Shown here in pieces: positions 6,960 through 14,172 of a stretch of DNA of 23,882 nucleotides (position 1 is the stretch's first letter; every line of letters begins with the position of its first letter). A model generated the notes under the pieces. That model did no database searches. It saw only the letters and a list, made by a program, of their open reading frames with translations, and was not told where the DNA came from. The translations under genes were made by a program, and so were the position numbers. This stretch comes from a virus. The stretch covers positions 1 to 23,882 of IMG/VR virus record IMGVR_UViG_3300021090_000101; one strand, written 5' to 3'.

Positions 6960-8832
6960 TGAGATATTGCTCCAAGTCAGGCAAGTATTCTTCAGGGTTC
7001 GGGATGTTGTAAGCTACAAGCAAGTCACGGAACATCTTACGAGCAGATGTCATGACCTCACCAATCATAGAAGCATACTCAGGCATACTCTGCAAGGACT
7101 GCAAAGCACTCTGACCAGCTTCAAGAAGCTTCTGCAGATATTGCATCATAGTCTGGATGATTGCAAGTTGCATCTGTTGTTGAGCTGAACGATTGTTAGA
7201 TGCATCTAGTGCACCAAGATCAATGGCAATAGCTCCATGCACATTGTCTTCATCCACTGAATCAAAGAAGTCCTTGAGGTCTTGGACCATCTCATCATCA
7301 CCAAAGACAAGATCGTCTAAGCCTTCTAATCCAAACTGAATCCAGATGTACAGACAGTTCTGGATGACTTCAGCCAAGCCAACTCGAAGGTTTTCAAGTA
7401 CTTCTTCAACTCGTTGAGTACCTTCCTTGATAAGAGCAAGCGTGCTTGTCGCCGTTGCACGGCTCCCGACAATAGGAGACTCTCGTCCTGTGAGATAGTC
7501 GCTAACTCCAGTACGCTTTTCGACTAAGCCCATGATGTTCTGGCGCTCAGACAAAGTCGAAGGATATACGTCAGCCGCTTGGAACGGAATCAGATCCTTA
7601 GTAGGATCGTCTACAAAGAACGTCCGGCCAGAGTAGAGCTCTGGAGGATTCTCAATACCAGATTCCTTACGAGCAATGAACATTCTGATGTTGGCCAGAT
7701 ATGCATTGTCAGTAGCCATCCGATGCCACTGAGTAGACATATCCTGGAACGGCAGAATCATCTCACACAAACCAAGACCAAGAATAGAATCATTGGTTAG
7801 TTGGTATGGAATAACTGTGTACGGATACCTCTGATGAAAGTACCAGTTGTACCGAAGTTGAAGGAATGTGGCAGTGTCTTTGTGATAAGTGAATATCACT
7901 TTCTCTGGCATTCCGTCATTGTTAATGTCATAGAGACACCAACCCTCAAAGACAACTACTCGATTCGGGTCGAAAGACAATTCGACTTTGTTAGCCGAAC
8001 GCTCGCGCTCAGTCTCAAGAAGATTCTTTTCGTCTGTTTCTTGTCCTCGAAGAGCTTCACAATTCTTTAGCTTGCCTTGTGCCTGGGCAAGGAGCAACGA
8101 GTCATACGTCACACGCTGACGCTCAAAGACAATAGGAGCATCTTGAATGTTCTGGTATGCTGTAGGGAAGAGCATGTCACCTATAGACACACCAAGTACT
8201 CGTGGACCCTTGAAGCGCGTGACGGTACGCTCAATGACTTTCCAAGTCTTAGGATCGTAGGTACGAATCTTCTGAGTATCATCATCGTAGATGGTCTTAA
8301 GAATCATCGTGCCATGCTTGACTTCTTCTAGCAAGCGCGGTTGACAGACCTCACGCAGCTTTAGCTGGTTCTTCTGGTAGTACTGAATCCAACGCTCAAG
8401 TGCATCTGAGGCCTTGAGAGTACTTTTCTTCAAAGCAGTAATCCGAAATACCCTATCTGTCTTGAAGATGCCAACATCAAGACGGGCAAAGATAGGATCA
8501 ACTGCCATAGCAATAGCAGGTACTACGTCACCACACGCACCTTTGAATGGATAGGTACGAGGTCCTAGAGACTTTGCTCGGTATGCCTTCTCTTCCGCAG
8601 CCCACTGAACGAGCTTACCGTTGTTCTCGTTCTCTAACTGGTTAAGCCAGTCATCTACCCAGATAGTGAATCGCTTCATATTCTCTTCTGAAATACCTGA
8701 CAAAATTGGAGGTGGAATATTGTCAGATCTCACTGGTGTAGCAACAACTTCACCAGAGTCAGCATCTACATCATCAATAGAGACTGATTGAATAGGAAGC
8801 GTTCTCCCCGAGTATTGGATATCTTCAGCCAT
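6799..8832 (-). CDS. portal protein
   Basis: This 677-aa protein (MAEDIQYSGRTL) starts at the ATG at 8832; a TTG two codons earlier is less likely. The middle and C-terminal half match large portals of P22-like type: GWCLYDINNDGMPEKVIFTY, FHQRYPYTVIPYQL, ILGLGLCEMILPFQDMSTQWHR, then RQNIMGLVEKRTGVSDYLTG, then SRATATSTLALIKEG and a long helix EEVLENLRVGLAEVIQNCLY. Twelve copies would form the ring at the unique vertex through which terminase pumps DNA. The tail from about residue 625 (QQQAAQSGEAGGQPQLAAG, SGPRPTQPSAPG) is Gln/Pro/Gly-rich and is overprinted by the next gene. The family call is firm. Confidence 0.9.
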   Translation of the reverse strand: MAEDIQYSGRTLPIQSVSIDDVDADSGEVVATPVRSDNIPPPILSGISEENMKRFTIWVDDWLNQLENENNGKLVQWAAEEKAYRAKSLGPRTYPFKGACGDVVPAIAMAVDPIFARLDVGIFKTDRVFRITALKKSTLKASDALERWIQYYQKNQLKLREVCQPRLLEEVKHGTMILKTIYDDDTQKIRTYDPKTWKVIERTVTRFKGPRVLGVSIGDMLFPTAYQNIQDAPIVFERQRVTYDSLLLAQAQGKLKNCEALRGQETDEKNLLETERERSANKVELSFDPNRVVVFEGWCLYDINNDGMPEKVIFTYHKDTATFLQLRYNWYFHQRYPYTVIPYQLTNDSILGLGLCEMILPFQDMSTQWHRMATDNAYLANIRMFIARKESGIENPPELYSGRTFFVDDPTKDLIPFQAADVYPSTLSERQNIMGLVEKRTGVSDYLTGRESPIVGSRATATSTLALIKEGTQRVEEVLENLRVGLAEVIQNCLYIWIQFGLEGLDDLVFGDDEMVQDLKDFFDSVDEDNVHGAIAIDLGALDASNNRSAQQQMQLAIIQTMMQYLQKLLEAGQSALQSLQSMPEYASMIGEVMTSARKMFRDLLVAYNIPNPEEYLPDLEQYLNAARQQQAAQSGEAGGQPQLAAGAQGQPSLPNAPASGPRPTQPSAPGAGSAVG

Positions 8833-8838
8833 TAGCAA

Positions 8839-8946
8839 TCCGTGGGGAGTGCATAGCGGAGATCCGAGCTACGCGGAGAGGGCGAGACCGGGTGGAGTGT
8901 ATGCTGGGGTTCGGGGTGCCCAGCGTAGTGTGGAGTACCGCGAGCA
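8839..8946. other. gap between portal and holin-like gene
   Basis: This is 108 nt without a supported gene. Read on the minus strand it is C-rich with several short CTCCAC and CTCCGC strings. I see no strong promoter and no hairpin followed by a T-run. It would be the 5' leader region of the portal gene. Confidence 0.4.
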
Positions 8947-9261
8947 TCATGGGCGTCCTCGCATGTTGTCTATCTTCGTGTCGATCCTGTTGAGTGTCTC
9001 TCCCATGCCATCAAGATGCTTCCACACTCCATCGACAGCTTCTTTGCTAGCCTTGCCTTCGAGTTCTTTAGTGGTAGTCTCTTTGAAAGCTTCGTGCTTA
9101 CCCCATTGAATAGCGCCGGTAATAAGAGCGGCGACCCCAGAGAACCCTAGCCAGTTGAAGAAGCTAATGTGATCAGGAGTAGTTACAGCCTGATACACAG
9201 TAGCTGACACCGCAGTAGCCCCAGCGGCAATGGCTACTACAGCTTTGATTACAGCACTCAT
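8947..9261 (-). CDS. holin-like small membrane protein
   Basis: This 104-aa protein has an N-terminal membrane segment (about 4-25, VIKAVVAIAAGATAVSATVYQAV), a polar turn (TTPDHIS), a second membrane segment (about 33-52, FNWLGFSGVAALITGAIQW) and a hydrophilic C-terminal helix with heptad spacing (EGKASKEAVDGVWKHLDGMGE, TLNRIDTKIDNM, given in parts). Two membrane helices followed by a charged helical tail fit class II holins or holin-like lysis proteins that permeabilise the inner membrane. No endolysin is seen next to it. It starts 4 bases inside the end of the exported-protein gene (ATGA), and one of the six dispersed palindromes lies 10 nt upstream of the start. An inner-membrane structural protein is the alternative. 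Confidence 0.6.
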   Translation of the reverse strand: MSAVIKAVVAIAAGATAVSATVYQAVTTPDHISFFNWLGFSGVAALITGAIQWGKHEAFKETTTKELEGKASKEAVDGVWKHLDGMGETLNRIDTKIDNMRGRP

Positions 9262-10073
9262 CGAGCGGTCAAGCGTTGAAGATTTCCAACACTGGGAAGA
9301 TTCACGATAGTGTCACAATTGTTAGCGGATGTGATTCGACCGCCTGTTGCTGACAGCGTGAAACATTTAGTATCTGCAACTGCTTGCTGTACTGCAGCCG
9401 GTCGGCGGAGACTGTCTGGATATGACGTCTGGTACAATACATCACACTCAGGACGATCACTGCTGCGTACAGCACGCTGACCATCGCCAAATTGAAGGAA
9501 AACACAGATTTCCTTTGTGCCGAGGGCAGGCACATTGATAACATCTGGCTTAAGATCAATAGCCAGTAGTGTAGTATCAATTACAGGAGGTGGTGGCGGC
9601 ACATCTGGTGAGGTATAGCTCCGGCTTGCGCTACAGTTCTGCTGAGAATACAGCGACCGACGCTTAACCCTGGCGCAGGCTTGAGTAGTGATGGTGTTAC
9701 CTGGGTTTGGATCAAGCCAAGCAACACTAACAACCACTGGAAATTGTGGCTGAGCACTGTTGCGAACCTGGATAGGTTGACCTGTAGCCGTGGCAGAGAA
9801 CAACAAGCTATCCACTGCCCCATTGTTGTCTGGGTTCCAGCGGATAGTGTACTGTTCACTGACTAACAGTACCGCCAAACAGTCAGATCCTTCAGCCGGG
9901 ACGGCAGTATTCTCTGCACAGACCCACTGGACTTTAACACTTGTCCGTTCGATAGCCGCACGGCTACGCTCCCTACGGCCAAACAGCCAGTCTAGCCATG
10001 ACGGCCAGGCACCTTCGGCTGCAGTAAGGAGTGTGATTGATGCAAGCCCTGCTAAAATCCATGACTTTCGCAT
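9258..10073 (-). CDS. exported two-domain protein with signal peptide, unknown function
   Basis: This 271-aa protein opens with a classical signal peptide: MRKSW, hydrophobic core ILAGLASITLLTA, then a likely cleavage near AEGA. There is no Cys at the cleavage region, so it is not an obvious lipoprotein. Two Cys-containing beta-type domains follow (about 45-145 and 165-265), joined by the Pro-rich hinge PDVPPPPPVID. Many cysteines (VCAE, SDCLAV, ACAR, NCSA, ICVF, ECDV, KCFT, NCDT) suggest disulfides in an oxidising compartment. It sits between large terminase and a holin-like gene, 2 nt after the terminase stop. A lysis, superinfection-exclusion or envelope-binding role is possible, but I do not recognise the family. 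Confidence 0.6.
   Translation of the reverse strand: MRKSWILAGLASITLLTAAEGAWPSWLDWLFGRRERSRAAIERTSVKVQWVCAENTAVPAEGSDCLAVLLVSEQYTIRWNPDNNGAVDSLLFSATATGQPIQVRNSAQPQFPVVVSVAWLDPNPGNTITTQACARVKRRSLYSQQNCSASRSYTSPDVPPPPPVIDTTLLAIDLKPDVINVPALGTKEICVFLQFGDGQRAVRSSDRPECDVLYQTSYPDSLRRPAAVQQAVADTKCFTLSATGGRITSANNCDTIVNLPSVGNLQRLTAR
9272..9293. promoter_or_regulatory. dispersed palindrome, copy 2
   Basis: AGCGTTGAA-GATT-TCCAACACT lies at the 3' end of the exported-protein gene, 10 nt upstream of the holin-like gene's ATG (minus strand). One arm is exact and the other has one change. Confidence 0.65.
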
Positions 10074-10075
10074 GA

Positions 10076-11746
10076 TTAGTTGTCTCTCGCTGGGGTATTA
10101 AAGGATACTTCTTCCCAGTTGCCATACCGCGGGTCGTCATCTGGGTCGTAGTCACTATCGTATGGAGCACCTTTAGTCTTGTGCACACCTACGATAGCAC
10201 CACTGGGCAACACAATCGCTCCTGGATCACTGCGTAGCTCATATCCATTGATCTGCCGCATGGTCCGTTCACGCTTTAATCGCTGAGCTTCAATTGCATC
10301 TGGAGACATCTGGCCACGGAACAACTGCAAATGCATAGACAGACTGTCTAGCACATCGTCATGATCGCTAAGCGGGAACTCCGCTAGCTCATTCCGAAGG
10401 ATATGCTGGGTCGGGTCAAGAAACAACCTGCCAACAGCAGCCAGCGGCTGCAAGCCTCGGATCCTGTGCTCTTTCTTTCCAGTTGCACCAAGCTCCTTGA
10501 TGTTGAAATAGACACCCCGGCGCTCGGCTTCCTGTCGTAGGAAGTACTTGAATGCCTTCTGGTACGCTACACCCTCGATCCCAAAGCAGCGTGGATGAAA
10601 GCGTTGCTTGATATAGAACAGCTGCTCGATCAACTGGATGGGCGTGCAGCGTTTGCCCCAAGCATCCAGGACTATCGCTTCGTTCCATGGAGTGATCCCC
10701 ACAGTCGTTACTGCGTTGCGATCTGAAGTGATCTTCTCGGCGGGAGCCAGATCGACACAACAAGTAACATCTAACGCTGACAATGGGACTGTGCGGTAAG
10801 GTGCCCCGTCAGCTCCCAGGAGTTCGATTACTTCTTGCTTAGTATCATACCAGCGCCAGAAACGTAAGTCTCGGACATTGAAGTCCTGCAAGCTCTCGTC
10901 CCTGGGATTGTTCATCATCAAGCAGGAGAACTTATACTCTCCCATGTCTGCTCGCATGAGCGCTAAGGTTTCGAGAGTGAATCTTTCTGGAAAGATCGGC
11001 TCGCCGTCCTCAATCGCTGCTCGGATGAACTTAGCCAGCATCCCACCCATGACTTTCATGCGGTGAGCATACACATCCATCATAGCCCATCTAGTGCCGA
11101 TGAACCAGACTGTATCTGTGTTAGCATTAGTAAGCAGTGCTGTTAGCGAAGACAACCGGCTCTTAGTATCCTCCATAACCTTGCTCGACTTCACAGCCTC
11201 TTCGCTGATAACGTCATCAAAGGTCATGTGGCTATAGTGCCGGCTGGTCAGTGCTCCTGTCATACCGATAGTATCGAACGTCGGCTCAGGATACACACCT
11301 TCTCGCTTAAACTCGAGTTCCGAGTCGTTCCAACGAACTTTGCGAGTATCTTTAGGTAGGATGTCGCTGTAAAGCGTCCTAAACACTCGGTTGGATTCGC
11401 AGTGTTGTCGAATCGCTCGGAGAAATCGTTCAGCGTTTGTGCTAGCTTCATTGCAAATCAGAATCCGTTCCTCTGGATTCCGAACTGCCTTTTGACAATT
11501 GCCAGCTATCGTGATCGCTGAAGATTTGAAGTGATCTCGCGGCATCAGGCCCAGCTTGTACTGCGCTGGATTACTGTCAAAGAACACACAGAGAGCCATG
11601 TGAGCCTTCTCTGTCATGTCCTTATACCTCATGATGCCTCGGGCAAAGAAGTACAAGTCAGTCTTACCCTGCTCGGCCATATCTCGGAGGGTATCCGAGT
11701 CGGTTGCTTGGAGCAACGCATCTTGGCCAGGCAGGTCTTGAGCCAC
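10076..11746 (-). CDS. terL: terminase large subunit
   Basis: This 556-aa DNA-packaging motor uses a GTG start at 11746, just after the upstream stop. The N-terminal ATPase shows a deviant Walker A (GLMPRDHFKSS, residues 66-76), a Walker B with acidic pair (HMTFDD, 173-178) and a coupling motif GTRW (217-220). The C-terminal RNase H-like nuclease shows its three acidic positions: CCVDLAP with D332, GIEG with E391, and HDDVLDSLS (462-470). This set defines phage large terminases that cut concatemers and pump DNA through the portal. It lies after a putative small terminase and before the portal, as usual. Length and motif spacing are normal and nothing appears broken. Confidence 0.95.
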   Translation of the reverse strand: MAQDLPGQDALLQATDSDTLRDMAEQGKTDLYFFARGIMRYKDMTEKAHMALCVFFDSNPAQYKLGLMPRDHFKSSAITIAGNCQKAVRNPEERILICNEASTNAERFLRAIRQHCESNRVFRTLYSDILPKDTRKVRWNDSELEFKREGVYPEPTFDTIGMTGALTSRHYSHMTFDDVISEEAVKSSKVMEDTKSRLSSLTALLTNANTDTVWFIGTRWAMMDVYAHRMKVMGGMLAKFIRAAIEDGEPIFPERFTLETLALMRADMGEYKFSCLMMNNPRDESLQDFNVRDLRFWRWYDTKQEVIELLGADGAPYRTVPLSALDVTCCVDLAPAEKITSDRNAVTTVGITPWNEAIVLDAWGKRCTPIQLIEQLFYIKQRFHPRCFGIEGVAYQKAFKYFLRQEAERRGVYFNIKELGATGKKEHRIRGLQPLAAVGRLFLDPTQHILRNELAEFPLSDHDDVLDSLSMHLQLFRGQMSPDAIEAQRLKRERTMRQINGYELRSDPGAIVLPSGAIVGVHKTKGAPYDSDYDPDDDPRYGNWEEVSFNTPARDN

Positions 11747-11749
11747 TGA

Positions 11750-11959
11750 CTAACGCTTCCGGGACTTCCGCAGGGCCTGACCAGCGTCAAATGCTACCGA
11801 GTCGGCAGCCGCCTTGTCCTTACCAAGCTTCTTCATTCCAAACTTGGAACCAAACCCCCTGGCAGTTTCAATAGTCTGATCGACTTCTGCCTGAGTAGCT
11901 CGTGCACTGTTGAACTTCTCCTGGAAGTTCGTTTCTTTCTTCGGCTTTGGGCCAGTCAT
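11750..11959 (-). CDS. small basic protein between terminase subunits
   Basis: This 69-aa protein (MTGPKPKKETNFQEKFNSARATQ) is rich in Lys, Arg and Ala and predicted to be mostly helical, ending ALRKSRKR. Its ATG overlaps the stop of the upstream gene (ATGA) and its own stop lies 3 nt before the GTG of the large terminase. That makes coupled translation with the packaging genes likely. It has no recognisable motif. A nucleic-acid-binding helper of packaging, or a minor head protein, is only a guess from charge and location. Confidence 0.6.
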   Translation of the reverse strand: MTGPKPKKETNFQEKFNSARATQAEVDQTIETARGFGSKFGMKKLGKDKAAADSVAFDAGQALRKSRKR

Positions 11960-12633
11960 TCGAGACCTAACTTTCTCTTTAAGATCTTTGCAACCAGCGG
12001 TGAGACTTCTCGAACTTCACTACTTGGTGGAAGTGCAAGCATCTCTGGCATCGCCGGCTCTTGACTAGCCGGCTGCAAGACACTTGGATCAAAGGGCTGG
12101 TTTACATCGACCCTAACATAATCACCCTCTGCCACATGCATATGCCGCCTGCGAGCTTCAGCTGCTTGCACAAGCGCTTCGGCTAGCAACTTAGCATCTC
12201 CTTCAGTGATCTTAGGAGCTTCGATCTGGGTCTTAGTAATCCTGGCAGTGTCCTCATGCCGGTCCATAAGTTCAAGAGCAGCCCTCAGCTGGACCTCATC
12301 CTTACCGCTATGTATCATCAAGCGGCCAGTTGTGCGAAGGCCTTCTTCAGCCAACCTTCGCTTGAGGGTGCTCAAGTCAATTGCCTTGTCGTTGAGCAAC
12401 TGATCTACATTCTCGTAGAGGTTACTCACCTTCTCGTTCCCTGCGCTAGGTGCAGTCATAACCGCCATTTGAGCGTAGCTGATCCCTGCCATCTCCGCCG
12501 CTTGCTTCTTGCTTTTAGCCGCCCCAGTCGCATGGAGTCGAATTGCTGTCTTAAGCCTTGGCGAGGGATCTCGGTCCCTGACCAAATCCTGCCACCTGAC
12601 TCTAGTCCCCGAACAGCCTTGAGATTTACGCAT
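11956..12633 (-). CDS. terS: putative terminase small subunit
   Basis: This 225-aa protein is the first gene of the late arm. Residues about 27-60 (LKTAIRLHATGAAKSKKQAAEMAGISYAQMAVM) read as a helix-turn-helix of the type small terminases use to bind packaging sites. A long helical region follows (VSNLYENVDQLLNDKAIDLSTLKRRLAEEGL, then LRAALELMDRHEDTARI), suited to ring oligomerisation, and then a flexible Pro-rich tail. Position directly upstream of the large terminase supports the call; sequence alone would only say DNA-binding protein. The ATG at 12633 has no Shine-Dalgarno, and a -10 box ends 8 nt before it, so the message may be leaderless. Confidence 0.6.
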   Translation of the reverse strand: MRKSQGCSGTRVRWQDLVRDRDPSPRLKTAIRLHATGAAKSKKQAAEMAGISYAQMAVMTAPSAGNEKVSNLYENVDQLLNDKAIDLSTLKRRLAEEGLRTTGRLMIHSGKDEVQLRAALELMDRHEDTARITKTQIEAPKITEGDAKLLAEALVQAAEARRRHMHVAEGDYVRVDVNQPFDPSVLQPASQEPAMPEMLALPPSSEVREVSPLVAKILKRKLGLE

Positions 12634-12641
12634 CTACATGT

Positions 12642-12670
12642 AATATAATATCAGCCACGGTTCTAAACAA
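12642..12670 (-). promoter_or_regulatory. probable promoter of the late (minus-strand) arm
   Basis: On the minus strand, TTGTTT (12670-12665) and TATATT (12647-12642) are separated by exactly 17 nt. The predicted transcription start falls at or within a base or two of the ATG at 12633, which matches the absence of a ribosome binding site there. The -35 box matches the consensus at only four of six positions, so it may need an activator. Confidence 0.45.
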
Positions 12671-12727
12671 TAGAGCCGATGCCTATGGCGAAGCCGCTAT
12701 CAGATTACTTGCCGCTATGCCAACGTT

Positions 12728-12749
12728 AGCGTTGAAGACTTTCAACGCT
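12728..12749. promoter_or_regulatory. dispersed palindrome, copy 3 (perfect 9-bp arms)
   Basis: AGCGTTGAA-GACT-TTCAACGCT is a perfect inverted repeat with 9-bp arms and a 4-nt centre. It lies in the divergent control region, 95 nt upstream of the small terminase start and about 58 nt upstream of that promoter's -35 box. It is the best match among six related sites in the window. Confidence 0.7.
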
Positions 12750-12866
12750 TAGTAACTTTTAAGAAACTTGCGAGTAGAAGAGCACATACCTGTGCGGGAT
12801 CGTTACTTTTATTTCTGGGGTGTGGGGTAGCTGTGGCGGGCATGCGGCACTTGACAACCGGCCGAT

Positions 12867-12895
12867 TTGACTTTTCGACCCGGTCGCTTTACATT
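12867..12895 (+). promoter_or_regulatory. promoter candidate of the central cassette, with inverted repeat in spacer
   Basis: TTGACT (12867-12872) and TACATT (12890-12895) are separated by 17 nt. Within the spacer is CGACC-C-GGTCG, a perfect 5-bp inverted repeat around one base, which could be an operator. It would drive the gene at 13074 through a leader of roughly 170 nt. Confidence 0.45.
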
Positions 12896-12900
12896 GGTAC

Positions 12901-13049
12901 ATCGGCCGAAACATGGCCGATCGGCAGCCACCGCCGACATACGATGTCCCTCGGTTAGCATGGCTCTTGGCCCTTGGCATGGCCCAACCTGCGGGGGGAA
13001 CGTCTTCCGAACGACCGGGATTGTTGGCCCCCCGGCATATTGGCCAACG
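12901..13049 (+). ncRNA. structured 5' leader of the central cassette gene
   Basis: Between the promoter candidate and the gene at 13074, the leader can form ATCGGCC-GAAACAT-GGCCGAT (12901-12921, perfect 7-bp stem). Close to the ribosome binding site it can also form GTTGGCC...GGCCAAC (7-bp stem, about 13023-13047). GC is high throughout. A regulatory leader is possible, but no known riboswitch consensus is recognised. Confidence 0.3.
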
Positions 13050-13073
13050 CTTATACCATTGGGAGTGCATACC

Positions 13074-13553
13074 ATGTCAAGCACCAATTGGGATAACATC
13101 GGCATCACCTGGTCTGCAGAACCCGTCATGAGACAACATGGCGATCACGCCACCGACAGGCGTACCATCGGGAATGCTCAAATTCCCGTCCTGTCGGACC
13201 TCGGGAAGTTCCGGGAGAACGTCCAAAGCGCGGATGAAATTCTCCTCGGCATTTGGGATGGAACTTCGGCCCGGGTCCAGGCGCAAGATGTATGCCGGAA
13301 GATGCTCGAAAAGGGCGCGAGCGTCGATACGATGCGGGAAGCGGTTTGGAATCGGATCTTGGGCGTTCGTACCAGGGTCACGGTGCCAAAGTCGTATCCC
13401 CTGCCGGACGGCAAGCGGTATACCGGCAACGATCTTGCGGAATACCGGAAGTTGTACCGGGAAGCGCAGATCGTCACGGCCCTTGCGATGGGGGCAACTG
13501 TCGAATTGGCCGACAAGATCGGCGACGCGGCAAGCGAACATCTCACGTTCTAA
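13074..13553 (+). CDS. cassette gene, paralogue of the 20157 gene (IWDGTS family)
   Basis: This 159-aa protein (MSSTNWDNIGITWSAEPV) starts at 13074, preceded by TTGGGAG with an 8-nt gap. Residues about 37-90 align with the protein at 20157. Both read K/I-P-V/I-L, then a stretch ending ILxIWDGTSxRVxxQxxxRxxxxxG (here IWDGTSARVQAQDVCRKMLEKG, residues 60-81). The C-terminal half (GKRYTGNDLAEYRKLYREAQIV) differs from its relative. There is no signal peptide and no catalytic motif I recognise. The gene is GC-richer than its surroundings (37 of 60 bases in 13261-13320 against 25 of 60 in 16201-16260). Its own promoter and terminator suggest an independently expressed, possibly acquired unit. Function unknown. 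Confidence 0.75.
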   Translation: MSSTNWDNIGITWSAEPVMRQHGDHATDRRTIGNAQIPVLSDLGKFRENVQSADEILLGIWDGTSARVQAQDVCRKMLEKGASVDTMREAVWNRILGVRTRVTVPKSYPLPDGKRYTGNDLAEYRKLYREAQIVTALAMGATVELADKIGDAASEHLTF

Positions 13554-13560
13554 CAGACTT

Positions 13561-13595
13561 GGGCAGGGGGAGATTTTATCCCTCTGCCCATTTTT
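13561..13595 (+). terminator. rho-independent terminator of the central cassette
   Basis: GGGCAGGGGGA (13561-13571), loop GATTTTA, then TCCCTCTGCCC (13579-13589), followed by ATTTTTG. The 11-bp stem has a single G-T wobble. It lies 8 nt after the stop of the 13074 gene. Confidence 0.88.
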
Positions 13596-13653
13596 GTGTC
13601 TTAACGGCAATTGTCGCTTTGTAGTGTTAGTGGTCAGGTCATATGCTGTAGTG

Positions 13654-13681
13654 GTCAGGTCAGGTCAGGCAGGTACCTTAC
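13654..13681 (+). repeat. left arm of 28-nt inverted repeat
   Basis: It consists of (GTCAG) repeated in 5-nt steps followed by GGTACCTTAC. It matches the reverse complement of 13857-13884 at 26 of 28 positions; the two differences are adjacent (GC here, TA there). Confidence 0.8.
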
Positions 13682-13856
13682 CCTGACCCATGCGTCCCGC
13701 GAAATAGTCCACTTGTAGTACCATTGGTACTATTGGTTATTGTTACTTATAATTTTTTTTTTAGAGTATATATATAGACAGTACCTAACCTTACGACACA
13801 CTCGGCAGGGCCAATGACAGTGGTAGCGGGCTCGTTTATTTGACGCACCTGTCAGT

Positions 13857-13884
13857 GTAAGGTACCTTACTGACCTGACCTGAC
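13857..13884 (-). repeat. right arm of 28-nt inverted repeat
   Basis: It begins with GTAAGGTACCTTAC, itself a perfect 14-bp palindrome, followed by TGACC repeated in 5-nt steps. It pairs with 13654-13681. The arms enclose about 175 nt that include the AT-rich tract. Confidence 0.8.
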
Positions 13885-13929
13885 GGGAGCCTTACCATAC
13901 GGGGCAGATATGACTGACCCACGCACTTG

Positions 13930-13958
13930 TTGACAAGATACGGCACTTGTGTTATATT
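13930..13958 (+). promoter_or_regulatory. strong early promoter P1 with operator-like inverted repeat
   Basis: TTGACA (13930-13935), a 17-nt spacer and TATATT (13953-13958) form a near-consensus sigma70 promoter. ACAAG-N8-CTTGT (13933-13950) overlaps the -35 box and fills the spacer, placed where a repressor would block RNA polymerase. The same arrangement recurs at 20044-20072. It would drive the early operon starting at 14014. Confidence 0.85.
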
Positions 13959-14013
13959 TGTAGGGTACGATTGAATCGGATCGGGCCCTTACGGGTCAAC
14001 AAAAAGGGATAAC

Positions 14014-14172
14014 ATGACCGACTACAAAGTATCTCAACCTTGTGGGAATTGTGGAGGGAAAGTATTTTATCTCACATCTCATAAGTTGCTCAAGGCAGAA
14101 TCACTTGATCCAAAAGATTCTGTGACGATGGAAGCATGTGCTCGATGTGGTACAACTCGTGAACAGCGTTGA
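14014..14172 (+). CDS. small zinc-ribbon protein
   Basis: This 52-aa protein (MTDYKVSQPCGNCGGKVFYL) starts 8 nt after an AAAAGGG ribosome binding site and about 50 nt after promoter P1, so it is the first gene of the early operon. Two cysteine pairs, CGNC at residues 10-13 and CARC at 42-45, are spaced as in a single zinc ribbon. It is too short for catalysis by itself; such proteins usually bind nucleic acid or a host protein such as RNA polymerase. Its last bases overlap a copy of the dispersed palindrome (14165-14186). Function unknown. Confidence 0.7.
   Translation: MTDYKVSQPCGNCGGKVFYLTSHKLLKAESLDPKDSVTMEACARCGTTREQR

Larger units (their letters stand above)
12634..13073. other. divergent control region between the two arms
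   Basis: These 440 nt carry no supported gene on either strand. They hold the late-arm promoter, the perfect copy of the dispersed palindrome (12728-12749), a plus-strand promoter candidate (12867-12895) and a GC-rich structured leader ahead of the gene at 13074. The plus-strand frame is open back to 12867, but the translated part before 13074 looks non-coding (unusual Pro/Arg/Gly/Trp mixture) and no ribosome binding site precedes it. Confidence 0.55.
13596..13929. other. gene-free repeat-rich region, origin-like
   Basis: No gene is supported here. The stretch holds direct repeats of TAGTGGTCAGGTCA at 13628 and 13649, and a pair of 28-nt inverted repeats at 13654-13681 and 13857-13884 (26 of 28 matching). 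It also holds a palindrome TAGTACCA-T-TGGTACTA at 13716-13732 and an AT-rich core with ten T's and TATATATA at about 13745-13777. This combination (iteron-like repeats flanking an AT-rich tract between divergent arms) is typical of replication origins, but it could equally be a recombination or regulatory region. Confidence 0.45.

Noticed and set aside
12867-13073. Upstream extension of the 13074 frame
   Set aside because: No ribosome binding site lies before 12867, the extension would begin inside the promoter's -35 box, and the translation is not protein-like. The start at 13074 has TTGGGAG.
13077-13610. Minus-strand frame of 177 codons opposite the 13074 gene
   Set aside because: It is a shadow of the GC-rich gene. 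The plus-strand product has a paralogue at 20157 and the minus-strand frame would run through the terminator.
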